Assembly (NCBI RefSeq): GCF_003369915.1 | Contig: NC_046676.1 | Location: 4,588,001-4,652,000 of the forward strand | Reading direction: 5' to 3' | Origin: Drosophila miranda | Taxonomy: Eukaryota > Arthropoda > Insecta > Diptera > Drosophilidae | Length of the DNA: 64,000 nucleotides | Shown: positions 1 through 10,183 of the stretch, piece after piece | How the letters are laid out: the number at the start of each line of letters is the position of its first letter | Position numbering within the stretch: the stretch's first letter is position 1 | Program-made: the position numbers and the translations under genes | Notes under the pieces: model-generated | What the model was told of the DNA's origin: nothing | Database searches by the model: none | What the model saw: the letters and a program-made list of their open reading frames with translations, nothing else

Positions 1-1650
1 TAACTCATGGGGCCTCAAAGTAAAAAGCAAGGCAAACGAAATATGAACTTATTTATCAGAGACCATAAGACCCGGCAATTACGCATTTGTGCTTTGCAAA
101 TATGGAAATACTGCTCAATAAACCAGCAACCAGGTCAATAAACATTAAAAATGTACAACGCTTCTTACCTGAGCGCTTTTTCAAGCGGTATTGATGGCGG
201 AAGCTCTTCTGGAATCGTGGGGTTATTAGTTAGATTACAACCATTTTATTAAAACTCTGTGCTATCCTCATTTAAACTGTTTACATTGCGAGCTGGACGA
301 TATTTTGGGTGTACGCCGTTCTGGTGAGGGACGGTGCAGGTGAGTCTTTTAATAAACCGAATGAGCTCGCTCTCTCCCCTTGCTCTCGGCTTTTTTTCGT
401 TTCTCTTTGCGTCGATGATTCCGCTTGCCGATGTTTTATGAATTTTCCCCTCTGCTTTTGCTGCACAGTGGAACGTAATTGTGTTCGGCGCGTGTCAAAT
501 ACGGCTCTGTGCCTCTGAATTTTAATTTCACGTCAAGAGCTTTAATGCCAAATGCTGCACGAGTCGGTACTACTGATTGTATACAATTGCACAACACATT
601 GGAGACTTTGGTGGAGTGTTATTATCGCAGGCTGTTTGAGAGCTGTCTGGAGAGCTGCCAGCTGAGGGTCGTTGGAGTTTCACTGTGCCTGAGTTTCGAT
701 TTTTTCCCAGCACCACAAACTCTGGGGGAAGTACGAGTATGGCAATGGACAACAGCACCACCAAACAACGGCACAAGTTCACCAGAAAATGTGGGGCGGT
801 CGGAGGTCGGAGTAAACAAACGTTACAACACACACACACACGCACACAAATGCGGACACAAAGAATACGTACAATTATGTATGTATGTACATATGTACGC
901 TGGAAACGGAATAAAAGTTTGATGTTTTTGGCACTGCTAACCGATTCTTATCTAATTATTTCATATTTAATTTAATTACTTTTAACGTTCCGGCGAGAGC
1001 TAATCACAAATTTGGTACGAAAGATTAACGAATTTTTTCTTTACAAAACGCAAAGAAACTGAAAAATCTCGGAATTTGCATATGTTTTCCAAACCCCTAA
1101 AATACCGATTGACAAAAAACACTTTTTATTCAAATTAGCGCACGCTTTTCGCCAGCTTTGTTTTAAAAAAAATTGCGTACAAAATAGCGCTCTAACGACA
1201 CGTTTAACTCGGGGAAGCAGTGTGACCGCGGACTCATCGAGAAAATATACCGTCCGACCCTCGGAAATATACCAAAGAATACCGCCTCATTTTAAAAATA
1301 TGCCGTAAATATACTGACGTATTCAAGTTCTATTATACATATTCCTCGTTTTCGATATTCCGCCGAATATTACTAGCTAGATAGATCTTTCAGCCCTGCC
1401 CACATAATTTTATCCAATTTATTAACCTATTTTCTACTTGACTGGTTTATTTTAAATACTTGCTTTTATTGGATTTTGCCTATGTCTCCCCAACTCAATT
1501 TGACCCCTTTTTTCCTGCCAAATTTGGGCCGCACCATTTAGTAGTGAAAGAGTTTAAGGCTATGAAGAAGAATAGGCCCCCCATAAATCTCCCAAATCAA
1601 TCCAACATCTACATCATCCCATCCAAACTACCTTCCCTCTTATTAACTTA
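1..1650 (-). promoter_or_regulatory. Probable 5' region of a minus-strand gene running off the left edge
   Basis: No complete gene is visible here. On the minus strand, 1227-1218 matches the Drosophila housekeeping core-promoter element known as Ohler motif 1 (GGTCACACTG). Upstream of it, 1252-1242 and 1273-1265 match motif 6 (CGGTATATTTT and GGTATATTT). Such pairs normally mark a broad transcription start pointing left. Near the edge, minus-strand 208-169 has a plausible acceptor (ttccag at its start) and a strong donor (AG|GTAAGA at 168), and reads openly as ELPPSIPLEKAL. This could be a small coding exon of that gene, or a 5' UTR exon. The rest of the stretch shows short spurious open frames, a CA-rich run near 827-845 and nothing else I recognise. 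The gene cannot be named from this window. Confidence 0.35.
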
Positions 1651-1654
1651 CTAA

Positions 1655-4120
1655 AATTGTAGAGGCTTACGTAGTAATCTCGACATCCTTTTTCGAGATA
1701 GTGTTACATTTGCATCCCATGTTGTTGTGTTAACCGAGATCTGGTTAATCCCGGACAATCTTGGTTCCGAAGTGTTTTCAGGTCGGTGTACAATTTTTAG
1801 AAATGATCATTCGTCCCGACGTACTATAGCGGTTCTGATTACAGTGGACTCAAACTTCACAGTCCAGGTTAAACAACAACCATTCATTACTTGCTCGTAA
1901 ATTTACTTTCTTCGGATATCTCAATTTACGAGCAGCACTTGTCCGCTTTAACCGCTGTTTCTTCGCTATCAGATAAATATCACATGATAGCTCTTGGTGA
2001 CTTCAACTTGCCAGGAACTGTTTGGTATTCGGTAAACGAGTCTAGTATCCTAGTGCCCATGTCACGACATGACTTTTTTGACGGCTGGCTTGACCTATCT
2101 CAAGTAGACCATGTAAAAATTCCTTGGGTCGATTGCTTGATCTGTGCTTTGTATCGGATCCGACCTTAGTGTTGTTAACCCGAGCCCTTCCGCTCACTAT
2201 ACCTGTAGACGCCTACCATCCTACTTTCGAAGTGTCGCTAGATATAGGACCAACTGTATTGTCCGTTGCTTTCGTAAAGCGAGACTTAATAATCTAATTA
2301 GGGATTTTGATTGGTCCGCTTTGTACTTGTGCACTGATGCCATAAAAGGCACAAACATTTTTTACAATGCTCTTGGCACATTTTTTGATTCTTTCGTCCC
2401 ACTTTCTTGTCCGATTAGATCTGAAAAACCCCCTTGGTTTACCAAAGAGTTATTCAGCCTAAAAAACTTAAAATCAAGACTTTATAAGGACTTCTCAGGA
2501 CCCTAAACAGTTTTACTGCTTCGTAAACAGTAAGCGTAGAATGTCCGCACACCCATCCACGCTATCATTTTGTAATTCGTCGGCAAATAATGATCAGGCA
2601 ATTGCCGATCTTTTTGCCCAATTTTTCCAAACCACCTATTCTGAGGAAAGCTACTCTGGTCATCCGTACCCATACGGTTTACCGAGGTCGAACGGCATTT
2701 TCAGTCCCTTGTTAAATGAATGTTCTTTACTTCATGATCTTCATGAAGCCGGCTAGTTAAGCCGGTGTTTTCACCGGGTCCAGACGGGGTTCCAGGTTGT
2801 GTACTCAGGTACTGCGCTGAGGCTCTGTGTGGACCCTTGCTTAAACTATTCACCGCCCCATTCACCCACCCATTCCTCTCCATAAAAAAAGTAGCAAGTC
2901 TGACGCAAAAAATTATAGAGGTACAGCAAAGTTATCCGCTATTCACAAAATGTTTGAGAAGGTTTTAACTCCGCACTTGCAACATCTCTCCAGTCACTTA
3001 TATCTCCCACTCAGCATGGATTTATAAGGCAGCGATCAACCACCACAAATTGGTTAGAGTTTACCTCTTTCATTATTAAAGGTAACTTACAAGGTAACTT
3101 ACAGACGGATGTTATTTACACCGACTTTAGTAAAGCATTCGACTCTGTAAACTATTCCCTTCAAGCGCATAAACTAGACCTTTTAGGGTTTCCGCCCAAC
3201 CTCCTGAGATGGATTTCTAGCTATCTTTGTTCCAGGTCTCAAAGAGTCCTTTTCAAAAACTCCCTCTCTTTATCAGTAACGGTTTCTTCGGGAGTACCAC
3301 AGGGCAGCCATCTAGGCCATTACTCTTCACACTCTTTATTAATGACTTGCCTTCGGTATTAACATACTCTCGAGTACTTATGTATGTGGATGATGTTAAA
3401 CTCTGTGTCCAGTACAAGGACATTTCATTTCATTCTCGCTTGCAATCCGATCTCAATAACTTTCAGTCATGGTGTTGTGCAAACTTGTTTCACCTTGATG
3501 CCTCGAAATGCAAAGTTATGACATTTCATCGTTCTAGCCCCTTGTTGGCTCCCTATACCCCATTTGGTGTATCTCTTGAGGGAATTACCCTGGTGGATGA
3601 TCTGGGTGTTATGTTAGACCCCAAGTTAAATTTTTGGGCGTGGTTGGGTTTATAAAGAGGTGGTCAAAGGAATTTGACGACCCCTATATAAAAAGAATCT
3701 CTATACCTTGCTAGTTCGTCCGATCTTGGAATACGGCTCCTGTGTATGGTGCCCTTAGTACAAAGTACCGTTAAGGGACTGTTAAGAATCAGTCTAGAAA
3801 AACTTCCTACTTTTTGCTCTGTGGGGCATTCACTGGGATGCGGGTGTGAGAATGCCATCTTGCTCTGGTAGATTAATAATAGTAAACCACCCATCCTTAG
3901 TTAATCGTAGAAAAAAGCTTGGTGTGATTTGTAAGCTCACCTTATCAAGGGTGACGTAGATAGCCTTGATCTGTTGAGCCGCATAAAATTCACGATTGCT
4001 AGTAGAATGAACCGTTTAGGTTCTTATGTTTGGATTATAATTTCCTCTAACAGATTATATCCACCTCTTATTCGCTTCCTCTTATTTGTTGTAGTTGTCA
4101 AAACGTCCAAATAAAAGGGT
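1655..4120 (+). mobile_element. Degenerate jockey-clade non-LTR retrotransposon (ORF2 remnant)
   Basis: The plus strand carries, in order but across several frames, the landmarks of a LINE ORF2. An endonuclease start reading CRGLRSNLDIL lies near 1660-1690, with the endonuclease motif GDFNLPG near 1999-2020. A reverse-transcriptase block includes VYTDFSKAFDSV near 3115-3150, GVPQGSHLGPLLF-type residues near 3290-3330 and the polymerase motif YVDDV near 3384. A distal FVRPILEYGSCVW block lies near 3715-3750. In-frame stops and frameshifts break every segment (for example after 2168, 2503, 2756 and 3653), so the element is dead. No ORF1 or clear poly(A) tail is visible. Family-level placement (jockey/Doc-like) comes from these motifs only. 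Upstream of 1655 there is no matching 5' end, so the copy is 5' truncated. Confidence 0.8.
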
Positions 4121-4568
4121 TTAAGCAAAAAGGTCAACAAAAAGTACAAGAAAATAATCGGCAACGCGTTCTCGCGCGTTTAGTGTGATTGTTATTTCAA
4201 AACACCCAATTTCAACATCCAGTACACAATTTTAACGGAGTAAAAAAAGATTTTAAATTATAGAATACATATTTAGACTGTTTCGGAAGACACCACTCTT
4301 CCTAATCAGCGATATTTTCTTTTTCAAAAAAGGAAAAGATGGTAAATCAGACAGCCTACATTTCTGCAACCATTGACATATTCTTATAAATATTTGTAAA
4401 TATTTTCTATTCACAGAACACATCGCTTGTTATGGCCTATTACGCCTGGCATAAGGGCTATTCTTTTCAGAATATAATTTCCCTTCCTTCATCCCTTTTC
4501 TGTTTCGTTGTTCCTCCATTGCTCTCCGCTTTATTTCTCCTTTTTTATTTTTATCGGTATCCAATTTA

Positions 4569-5013
4569 TCATTGACCCACAATGATAGACACAAACACTT
4601 TTATCAAGACTTCTAGGACTTCGTGTCTATGAGAAGCGCATGAACTAGAAACTTCAAACCATTCCATATCATGCTTAACGCATTTTACAAGAATATTTTT
4701 AGAGCATGGAGGGTTTTTGAAGCAAACGAATTTATCTATGCGATTGGTAAACGTTTTGTTGGCACGGAAATATGCATTGTTCAATAGATCGAAACCTTCG
4801 TTCATACTTTTTAAAATCATTGATGTAGCAATGGCTGCATTCAAAAGTGCCACGATCAGCAAACATTTTAATTCCGGCCAAATTGGTTATTATGTCTTGA
4901 TATACTTGCGGACTGATGTGCTTCTCCGTTTCATGTTTCAAGAAGTTATTTCTAACACTCTTGAACAGATGTAAGTAATCGTACACGAATTGAGGGAATG
5001 GCGGATCGAGCAA
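4569..5013 (-). pseudogene. Fossil fragment of a cut-and-paste transposase
   Basis: Two overlapping minus-strand open segments, 5013-4732 and 4862-4569, look like one coding sequence broken by a frameshift near 4860. The first contains VYDYLHLFKSVRNNFL. This resembles the D-x-x-H-L-x-K-x-x-R-N-N block of P-element/THAP9-type transposases, where it lies in the catalytic core. The second segment continues with a helical stretch (AAIATSMILKSMNEGFDLLNNA) and a cysteine-containing tail. No terminal repeats or complete gene were found around it. Assignment to the P superfamily is inferred from one short block, and another DNA-transposon family is possible. Confidence 0.4.
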
Positions 5014-5017
5014 TCTT

Positions 5018-6410
5018 TCATTGTCTTTGAATTTACCATTGGCTGATCTCTAACTATAGCACGGACATTTCAGCCTATTGTATTGTAACACTTAACTGCC
5101 TGACCAATGGCTTGGGTGCAATGGTGTGTAACCATTATCTGCTAATAAGGAATTAACTATAAATAAAAGAGAGTAGGAAAGAAAAGAAATTAATAGTTTG
5201 TTTTTAGGTTTTTAGGGGAAGTTTAAGGAAGAGTTCAAGGCATAAGGTATAAGGGAGCTAAAAATTGTGGCATACATGCTGGGCATAATTTGACCTAATA
5301 ACTTGGCCGAAAAGTACGGGTAGATCTAGATGGAACGGCAAAGCCAATCTGACCCAATAGGGTTTGGGAGTCAACAATTCCGAGAAGGAGCTTGTGCACG
5401 AACATTACCCCATTACGACGGCAGGTCAATTAGTAGTCGTAGTGGTAGAGTCAGGGATGACAAACATTTCCTAAATTCTAAAATATCCTCTTCCCAGGGT
5501 ATGCAGACAAATTGAATGTTGCCGCAACGTTTGCGAATGATTTGGGACCCACTGTTGCCTTCCAGTTCTGAGAGAGCGAAAAAGAGGCATAACCGATTTT
5601 AAGAGAGCGAGAGAGCCAAGAATTCTAAAGAGCGAAAATAACAAATCCTGGGGTATTAAAGTTTTCCTTACCCTTTGATCAAATATACCATTATATACCG
5701 ATATACCGTAAATATACCGTCGGCTCAATTTTGACCTAAAAAAATAGTTCAACTCGGGAGAAGAGGAACAAGTCGGGGCTCCAATGAGGACGTTAATGTG
5801 AGCGAATGGTATAACTATATTATGTAGGGACCATCAGGTCAAGTACGAGTTCTGTCATTGGACTGTCTAATTGGCGATCAGTAGACTCGGTGAAACGTCT
5901 AATAATAGTCGAATTTAATTTCTCGTATTTATTGGCTTAACGCTGGACGTCTGCTAACATTTACATATATTCTCATATCTATAGCTTACATATGTATTCA
6001 GACCATTCAATAGTTAAGGAAATGTTTGCAACTGTAGAACCTAATTTCTTTGGTGTTAGTTTAGATACACATGCCTATAAGCCGTATGTGCAACAGCTTT
6101 CATTAGCAATCAATCAATAATCCAGCAATAAATCCATCCAGTATACAGACAGTATAAGCTATGTTGTTTTATGGCACATCCTGTCCAGTGGTGGATACTC
6201 TAGAAACACGCCAGGCTGTCGTCGCCCTCCGCTTCGTCAGCTGGAAAACAGAACGGAAGCCAGGAATCAATACTCACATTGTATCTGCACCTAGCCAGAA
6301 CATAGTCCCACTAATACGAAACACGAGCCCCCTAATACCTCCAAGACCCGCGTCAATCAATTGCCGTTGCGGAGTCCCTCGCGATAAGGGGGCTCCCCAG
6401 CTGTCGCCCG
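5018..6410. other. Intergenic stretch, mostly repeats
   Basis: No gene is supported here. The interval contains the interspersed repeat at about 5453-5650. Just beyond it, at 5685-5725, is a cluster of ATACCG and AAATATACCG motifs like those at 1242-1310. The segment next to Zip42C.1 (about 5930-6410) is presumably its 3' flank and untranslated region. Confidence 0.5.
5453..5650 (+). repeat. Interspersed repeat, copy A
   Basis: This stretch shares a clear but diverged block with 54352-54640. Both have gggatgacaaacat, then aatatcc, then agggtatgcaga, followed some 100 bases later by gagagcgaaaaagag and taaccgattt. Order and spacing are kept while many bases differ, which is the signature of old copies of one dispersed element. 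I see no terminal repeats and cannot assign a family. Confidence 0.5.
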
Positions 6411-6414
6411 CTTA

Positions 6415-7503
6415 TCACTTACACAGTATTTGCAGTCCGAACATCAGGGCGAAACCGGCCAGAGCGGCAATGTAGGCACGCCAGCCGGCATGGTTCTCGG
6501 TGAGGATCTCGCAGAAGACCACATAGAGAAGGGTACCCGAGGCGATCCCCTGCAGTATGCCCGAGGGGACGCTGGGCTGATTCGGCTCCACATTCTGACT
6601 AATGCCAATGCCCACCCCAATCCCGATGGGCGTGACAATCGAGAAGGTTATCAGATAAATTATGGCGAGGGAGCTGCGGGTGCGGGCCACCAGCAGCTCC
6701 ATACCCACGCAGAAGGCCAGCACCAGCTTGTGAGCAGCCACCGCCGCGAACATGAACCATACAGTGCTGACGGTGCCCTCCAGTCCAATGGCCATGCCCT
6801 CGAAGAGCTCGTGGAGGGAAAGCGCTAAGATAATCCCCAGTCCGCGCATAGAGGAGCCAGCGCTGTCCTTGTCGGACACCACAGGCATGTGCGAGTGGCC
6901 AATGTGATCCTTGGGCTGCTCTTCCTGTACGGTCTTTGGCTCCTCTGGCGTGGCATTCGTTTCGCCTCCTTTGCAAACCAGAATACTGTGGCGAATGCTG
7001 TGTCCACGCTCGAAGGCGCAACTAGCCACCGACTCCTTCCGGCTGAGCTTCTTCTGGTGTCGATGCACGAAGGCGTTCATTAGCTCATCCAGGGCGTACA
7101 TCAGAAAGAAGCCCGTGCAAAGCAGCATTTCCGGCAGGGCGAATGGAGTGTTGGCGAGAACTCCGCAGGATTGCAGTTTCTCCACCACCTCAATCACCTC
7201 CGGCAGCATGTGCAGAAATGTGGTGCAGATCAGAACGCCTCCGCCGAAGAAGAGCAGGCACCGCACCGCCGTCGATGAGCGGGTTTCCTCGGGGCTCTTC
7301 TTGGTCCACTCGAGGCACCGATCCAGCATGTAGGGCAGGCTGCCGCAGATCACGGTAATCACAATGAGAACCACCATAGCCACTACCTTGGCTACCATCA
7401 ACCCGTGTCGGTCAACGAGCGGCGAGGCCGTTCTGCCCATGGCGATACCAGACTCCTCCATCGACGCCAAACCGTTCATGTTTCCGTAGCGAAATGCGAG
7501 CAT
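6415..7503 (-). CDS. Zip42C.1: Zinc/iron-regulated (ZIP, SLC39) transporter Zip42C.1
   Basis: A single-exon gene of 362 residues. ZIP proteins move zinc or related divalent metals into the cytoplasm across the plasma or an organelle membrane. Hydrophobic segments lie at about 35-60, 80-103, 122-142, 219-242, 247-272, 278-301, 318-335 and 341-361, the usual eight. The histidine/acid-rich loop between segments 3 and 4 includes HIGHSH (200-205). Segment 4 carries the signature HELFEGMAIG (231-240), with metal-site His231 and Glu235, and segment 5 carries AAHK (256-259). The start used is the first ATG, but Met9 and Met15 are possible. The neighbour on the right is the paralogue Zip42C.2, in the same orientation, as I recall it in D. 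melanogaster 42C. The coding sequence is intact. Confidence 0.9.
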   Translation of the reverse strand: MLAFRYGNMNGLASMEESGIAMGRTASPLVDRHGLMVAKVVAMVVLIVITVICGSLPYMLDRCLEWTKKSPEETRSSTAVRCLLFFGGGVLICTTFLHMLPEVIEVVEKLQSCGVLANTPFALPEMLLCTGFFLMYALDELMNAFVHRHQKKLSRKESVASCAFERGHSIRHSILVCKGGETNATPEEPKTVQEEQPKDHIGHSHMPVVSDKDSAGSSMRGLGIILALSLHELFEGMAIGLEGTVSTVWFMFAAVAAHKLVLAFCVGMELLVARTRSSLAIIYLITFSIVTPIGIGVGIGISQNVEPNQPSVPSGILQGIASGTLLYVVFCEILTENHAGWRAYIAALAGFALMFGLQILCK

Positions 7504-7504
7504 A

Positions 7505-7543
7505 GACTGAGTGAAAAACGGGGCCCAAGCCCAACCACTTATA
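7505..7543 (-). promoter_or_regulatory. TATA box and initiator of Zip42C.1
   Basis: On the minus strand TATAAGT occupies 7543-7537. An initiator-like TCAGTC occupies 7510-7505, about 30 bases downstream, directly before the first ATG at 7503. If used, this promoter leaves an extremely short 5' leader. The spacing supports a focused TATA promoter, but the start site is inferred. Confidence 0.45.
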
Positions 7544-7926
7544 CTCCTATACTCCCTATCGCACTGTCATAAATCAGTGGCACTGATGGAAATCTGATTG
7601 CTGATTGATATGAAGAGTCAGACCCCCCAGACCCGCCCCAACTCCACACAAGCTAATATTTATCTTGTAGACAGGTGGCTTTGCCTTCTTAGACCGCGTT
7701 CCCTTTGATGTTTGCATAAAAAACAGTTGCATAAAATATGGGAATCTCGGATCTATTGGCTGTTTTGGCTTATCTTCGATATGATTGATAGATTCTCAGT
7801 TTCGTTTGTCATAAATTATTCTAAATATATACCAGATAACTAGCGGGGTGGAGTATCTTCGCTTCGATTCATCAATAAGTCTAAAATTGATCAGCCAGGA
7901 GAGGCACTCTGAAGCCCCGACAACCG

Positions 7927-8929
7927 CTAAGGGCATACGAAGTGGCTCTTGCCCTTGGCTTCACCGACTGCAAGAAGGAGATTTGTCATTGATTAGAGAT
8001 TGTGTTGTATATTTAATTGACTCACTTGCTATCTGGAGGCCAAACATCAGGATGAATCCCACCAACGAGGAGACGAAGACCCGCCAGCCGGCATGGTTCT
8101 TGGCCACAATCTCGAAGAAGATCACATAGATCAGGGTGCCGCAGGCGAGGCTCTGAAGGATGCCCGATGACGTGCTCGGCTCGTTTGCACTGGATGTCTC
8201 GCTGACTGCAATCCCTATGCCCAATCCAATCGGCGTGACAATTGAGAAGACCAGCAAGTAAATGACAGCGATCAGCCACCGGGTGTGGGCCATCATAATC
8301 TCCATGCCAATGCAGAAGGCCAGCACAAGCTTGTGGACGGCAATGGCACCGCACATGAACCAGACCGTGTCCACGCTCATCTCCAGGCCAATGGCCATGC
8401 CGCCGAACAGCTCGTGTAGAGACAGAGCCACGATGATGCCCAGTCCACGCAGCCAGTTCGGCTCCTCTGGCTCCTGCTGTTCGACTACTAATTCCGCTTG
8501 AGGCTCCTGCTTCTGACCCTCCTCCACGACTTCTACAATCACCTTCACAGCCGGCCGCTTTCTCAGCTGCCTCCGCCGCACCACAAAGTGCATGGTCTCC
8601 TCGATGAAGTACATCAAGTAGAAGCCCGTACAGAGGAGCACCTCCGGCAGGCCGAATGGTGTGGGCACCAGCATCCTGCACTGCTGCAGAGCATTTACCA
8701 ACTCAACGACCTCCGGCAGCATGTGTATGAAGGTAGTGGCTATGAGAACACCACCGCCAAAGTTGAGCAGGCAGAGCACAACCATAAGTTCGCGGGCATT
8801 TCCCTTGGAACGCTTCGTCCACTTGTAGAAGCGATCCAGGAGATAGGGCAGGAAGCAGAAGATTAGGGTAACCACCAGGAGAACCACAATGGCCACAATC
8901 TTGGCCACCATCAGCTGCTGGTCGGCCAT
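7927..8929 (-). CDS. Zip42C.2: ZIP-family metal transporter Zip42C.2, duplicate copy 1
   Basis: The main exon runs from the ATG at 8929. Read without splicing it ends at 7961 with 322 residues. A good donor (CAA|GTGAGT at 8025) and acceptor (cttgcag ending at 7968) define a 58-base intron, after which the frame stops at 7927, giving 314 residues ending KSHFVCP. Either end leaves the eight transmembrane segments intact, the last finishing FGLQIA. The loop between segments 3 and 4 is acidic and glutamine-rich (EEGQKQEPQAELVVEQQEPE). Segment 4 reads HELFGGMAIG (172-181), so the glutamate four residues after the histidine, normally a metal ligand in this family, is glycine. Segment 5 keeps AVHK. 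The protein is identical to that of the second copy at 12856-13858. Confidence 0.9.
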
Positions 8930-8942
8930 ATCGAGCGAGGTG

Positions 8943-9030
8943 AACTGAACTAACTAGCGAAGTGACCATTCAGGCACTTTTTATAGTCGGGGGTTGGCCT
9001 ACTTGATATCTAGATAGAGATATCAGCAAA
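8943..9030 (-). promoter_or_regulatory. Promoter of Zip42C.2 copy 1 with TATA box and GATA sites
   Basis: On the minus strand TATAAAAAG lies at 8986-8978, and an initiator-like GTTCAGTT at 8950-8943, some 30 bases downstream and about 14 bases before the ATG. Upstream, 9004-9027 holds three overlapping GATA-type sites (two in inverted TGATATC/GATATCA arrangement). GATA factors drive many Drosophila gut genes, so gut expression is a reasonable inference, not shown by the sequence. Confidence 0.55.
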
Positions 9031-10024
9031 TTGCCAAATACTCGAATTAAGTTCTTAGAGCTCCGACTTGGGGTGGATATCGGGTGGAAAGAGCTTGCGA
9101 AAATTGAAATCATTGGGCTTTGTGGCAAGTAATTCTGAAGATGGATGAGCATTTTGTCGGGGGTTTGCGATCTGAACTTTATGAAATGATATCTTCATTT
9201 TGCCAGCTGAAAATCTATGTAAATAGGTAATTTCCATTACCCGTATGAACTTTCTACCGCTTGGTAGAGCTTGTTGGGCGCGTTTCTGGCGGGGCCTTGA
9301 GGTATCAAAGGTAGTTGCCGAACTGAAAATTCAGCTCGTGCTAATTGTATTTTGTTTTTTTGTAGACAGGCAAAGCTGTTGGGTGTGTCTGGGAATCCAA
9401 ATGCTATCGTGAGGAGAGGGCTTCAGTTCTCCCTGATAACCTCAGAAATTATTTTCAGCTCTTTCTTTGTTGCCAAAGGCCCACATGACACCACTTGTGG
9501 TTTTTTTTTAGTGCTCAGTGCGGACATACGAGTATGTTCCTGGGAGTAAGGTGGGGGTTATTAAAAGTGATGGTGGGTGTATGTAATATCATCCAATATT
9601 TTATTAATTACATTAATCCATAATGGTTTTACTGTAAAAATTATCATTGGCATTTATTCAACAATATTATCGCATTTTAATTTAAAGTAATTACTATGAC
9701 TTGAGTGTTTTCTGTTTTATTTGATTCTCCTTTAAGTACACAAATGAATTTCGAAGACAAATGATGTGACGGATGATATGCATATGATTGTGGATGGATA
9801 TGTTGATATATCGACGTATATCAGAGTTTATCAAAGTTGTTCGCAAACTGTCCCAAAAGATATTGGAAAGTATCCAAAGCATCGTCTTTACTTGGGGCAA
9901 CTTGTGGCAGAGTCCCAGTCCCAGTCCAGTCGTGGCCCAGGCACAGTCGTTTGTATCGGCGTCTAATTTAGACGATCGGATGATAGATCAATAAACATAT
10001 ACATCCGTGTTTGTGTGTGATTGT

Positions 10025-10060
10025 AAGAGTGTGGTGGTGGTGGTAGTGGTGGTGGTGGTA
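10025..10060. repeat. GGT-rich microsatellite in both duplication units
   Basis: An imperfect (GTG)n run downstream of the truncated l(2)01289 copy. It recurs at 14954-14989 in the second unit with the same interruptions, consistent with a very recent duplication. Confidence 0.8.
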
Positions 10061-10183
10061 ATATTCGATGTTCATTCCAGGTTTGATTCGCTCTCGTCCC
10101 GAAGCCCCTCCTTGATATCAGATCGTAGAACGTGTTTCAGTACTTGCTCCCGATGTCCCCCAGTGCTCTCTTAGCCAAACCGC

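Noticed and set aside
7848-8129. Plus-strand open frames antisense to the Zip genes (also 8262-8866 and copies near 12.8-13.8 kb)
   Set aside because: They are shadows of the minus-strand Zip coding sequence with no splice or motif support.
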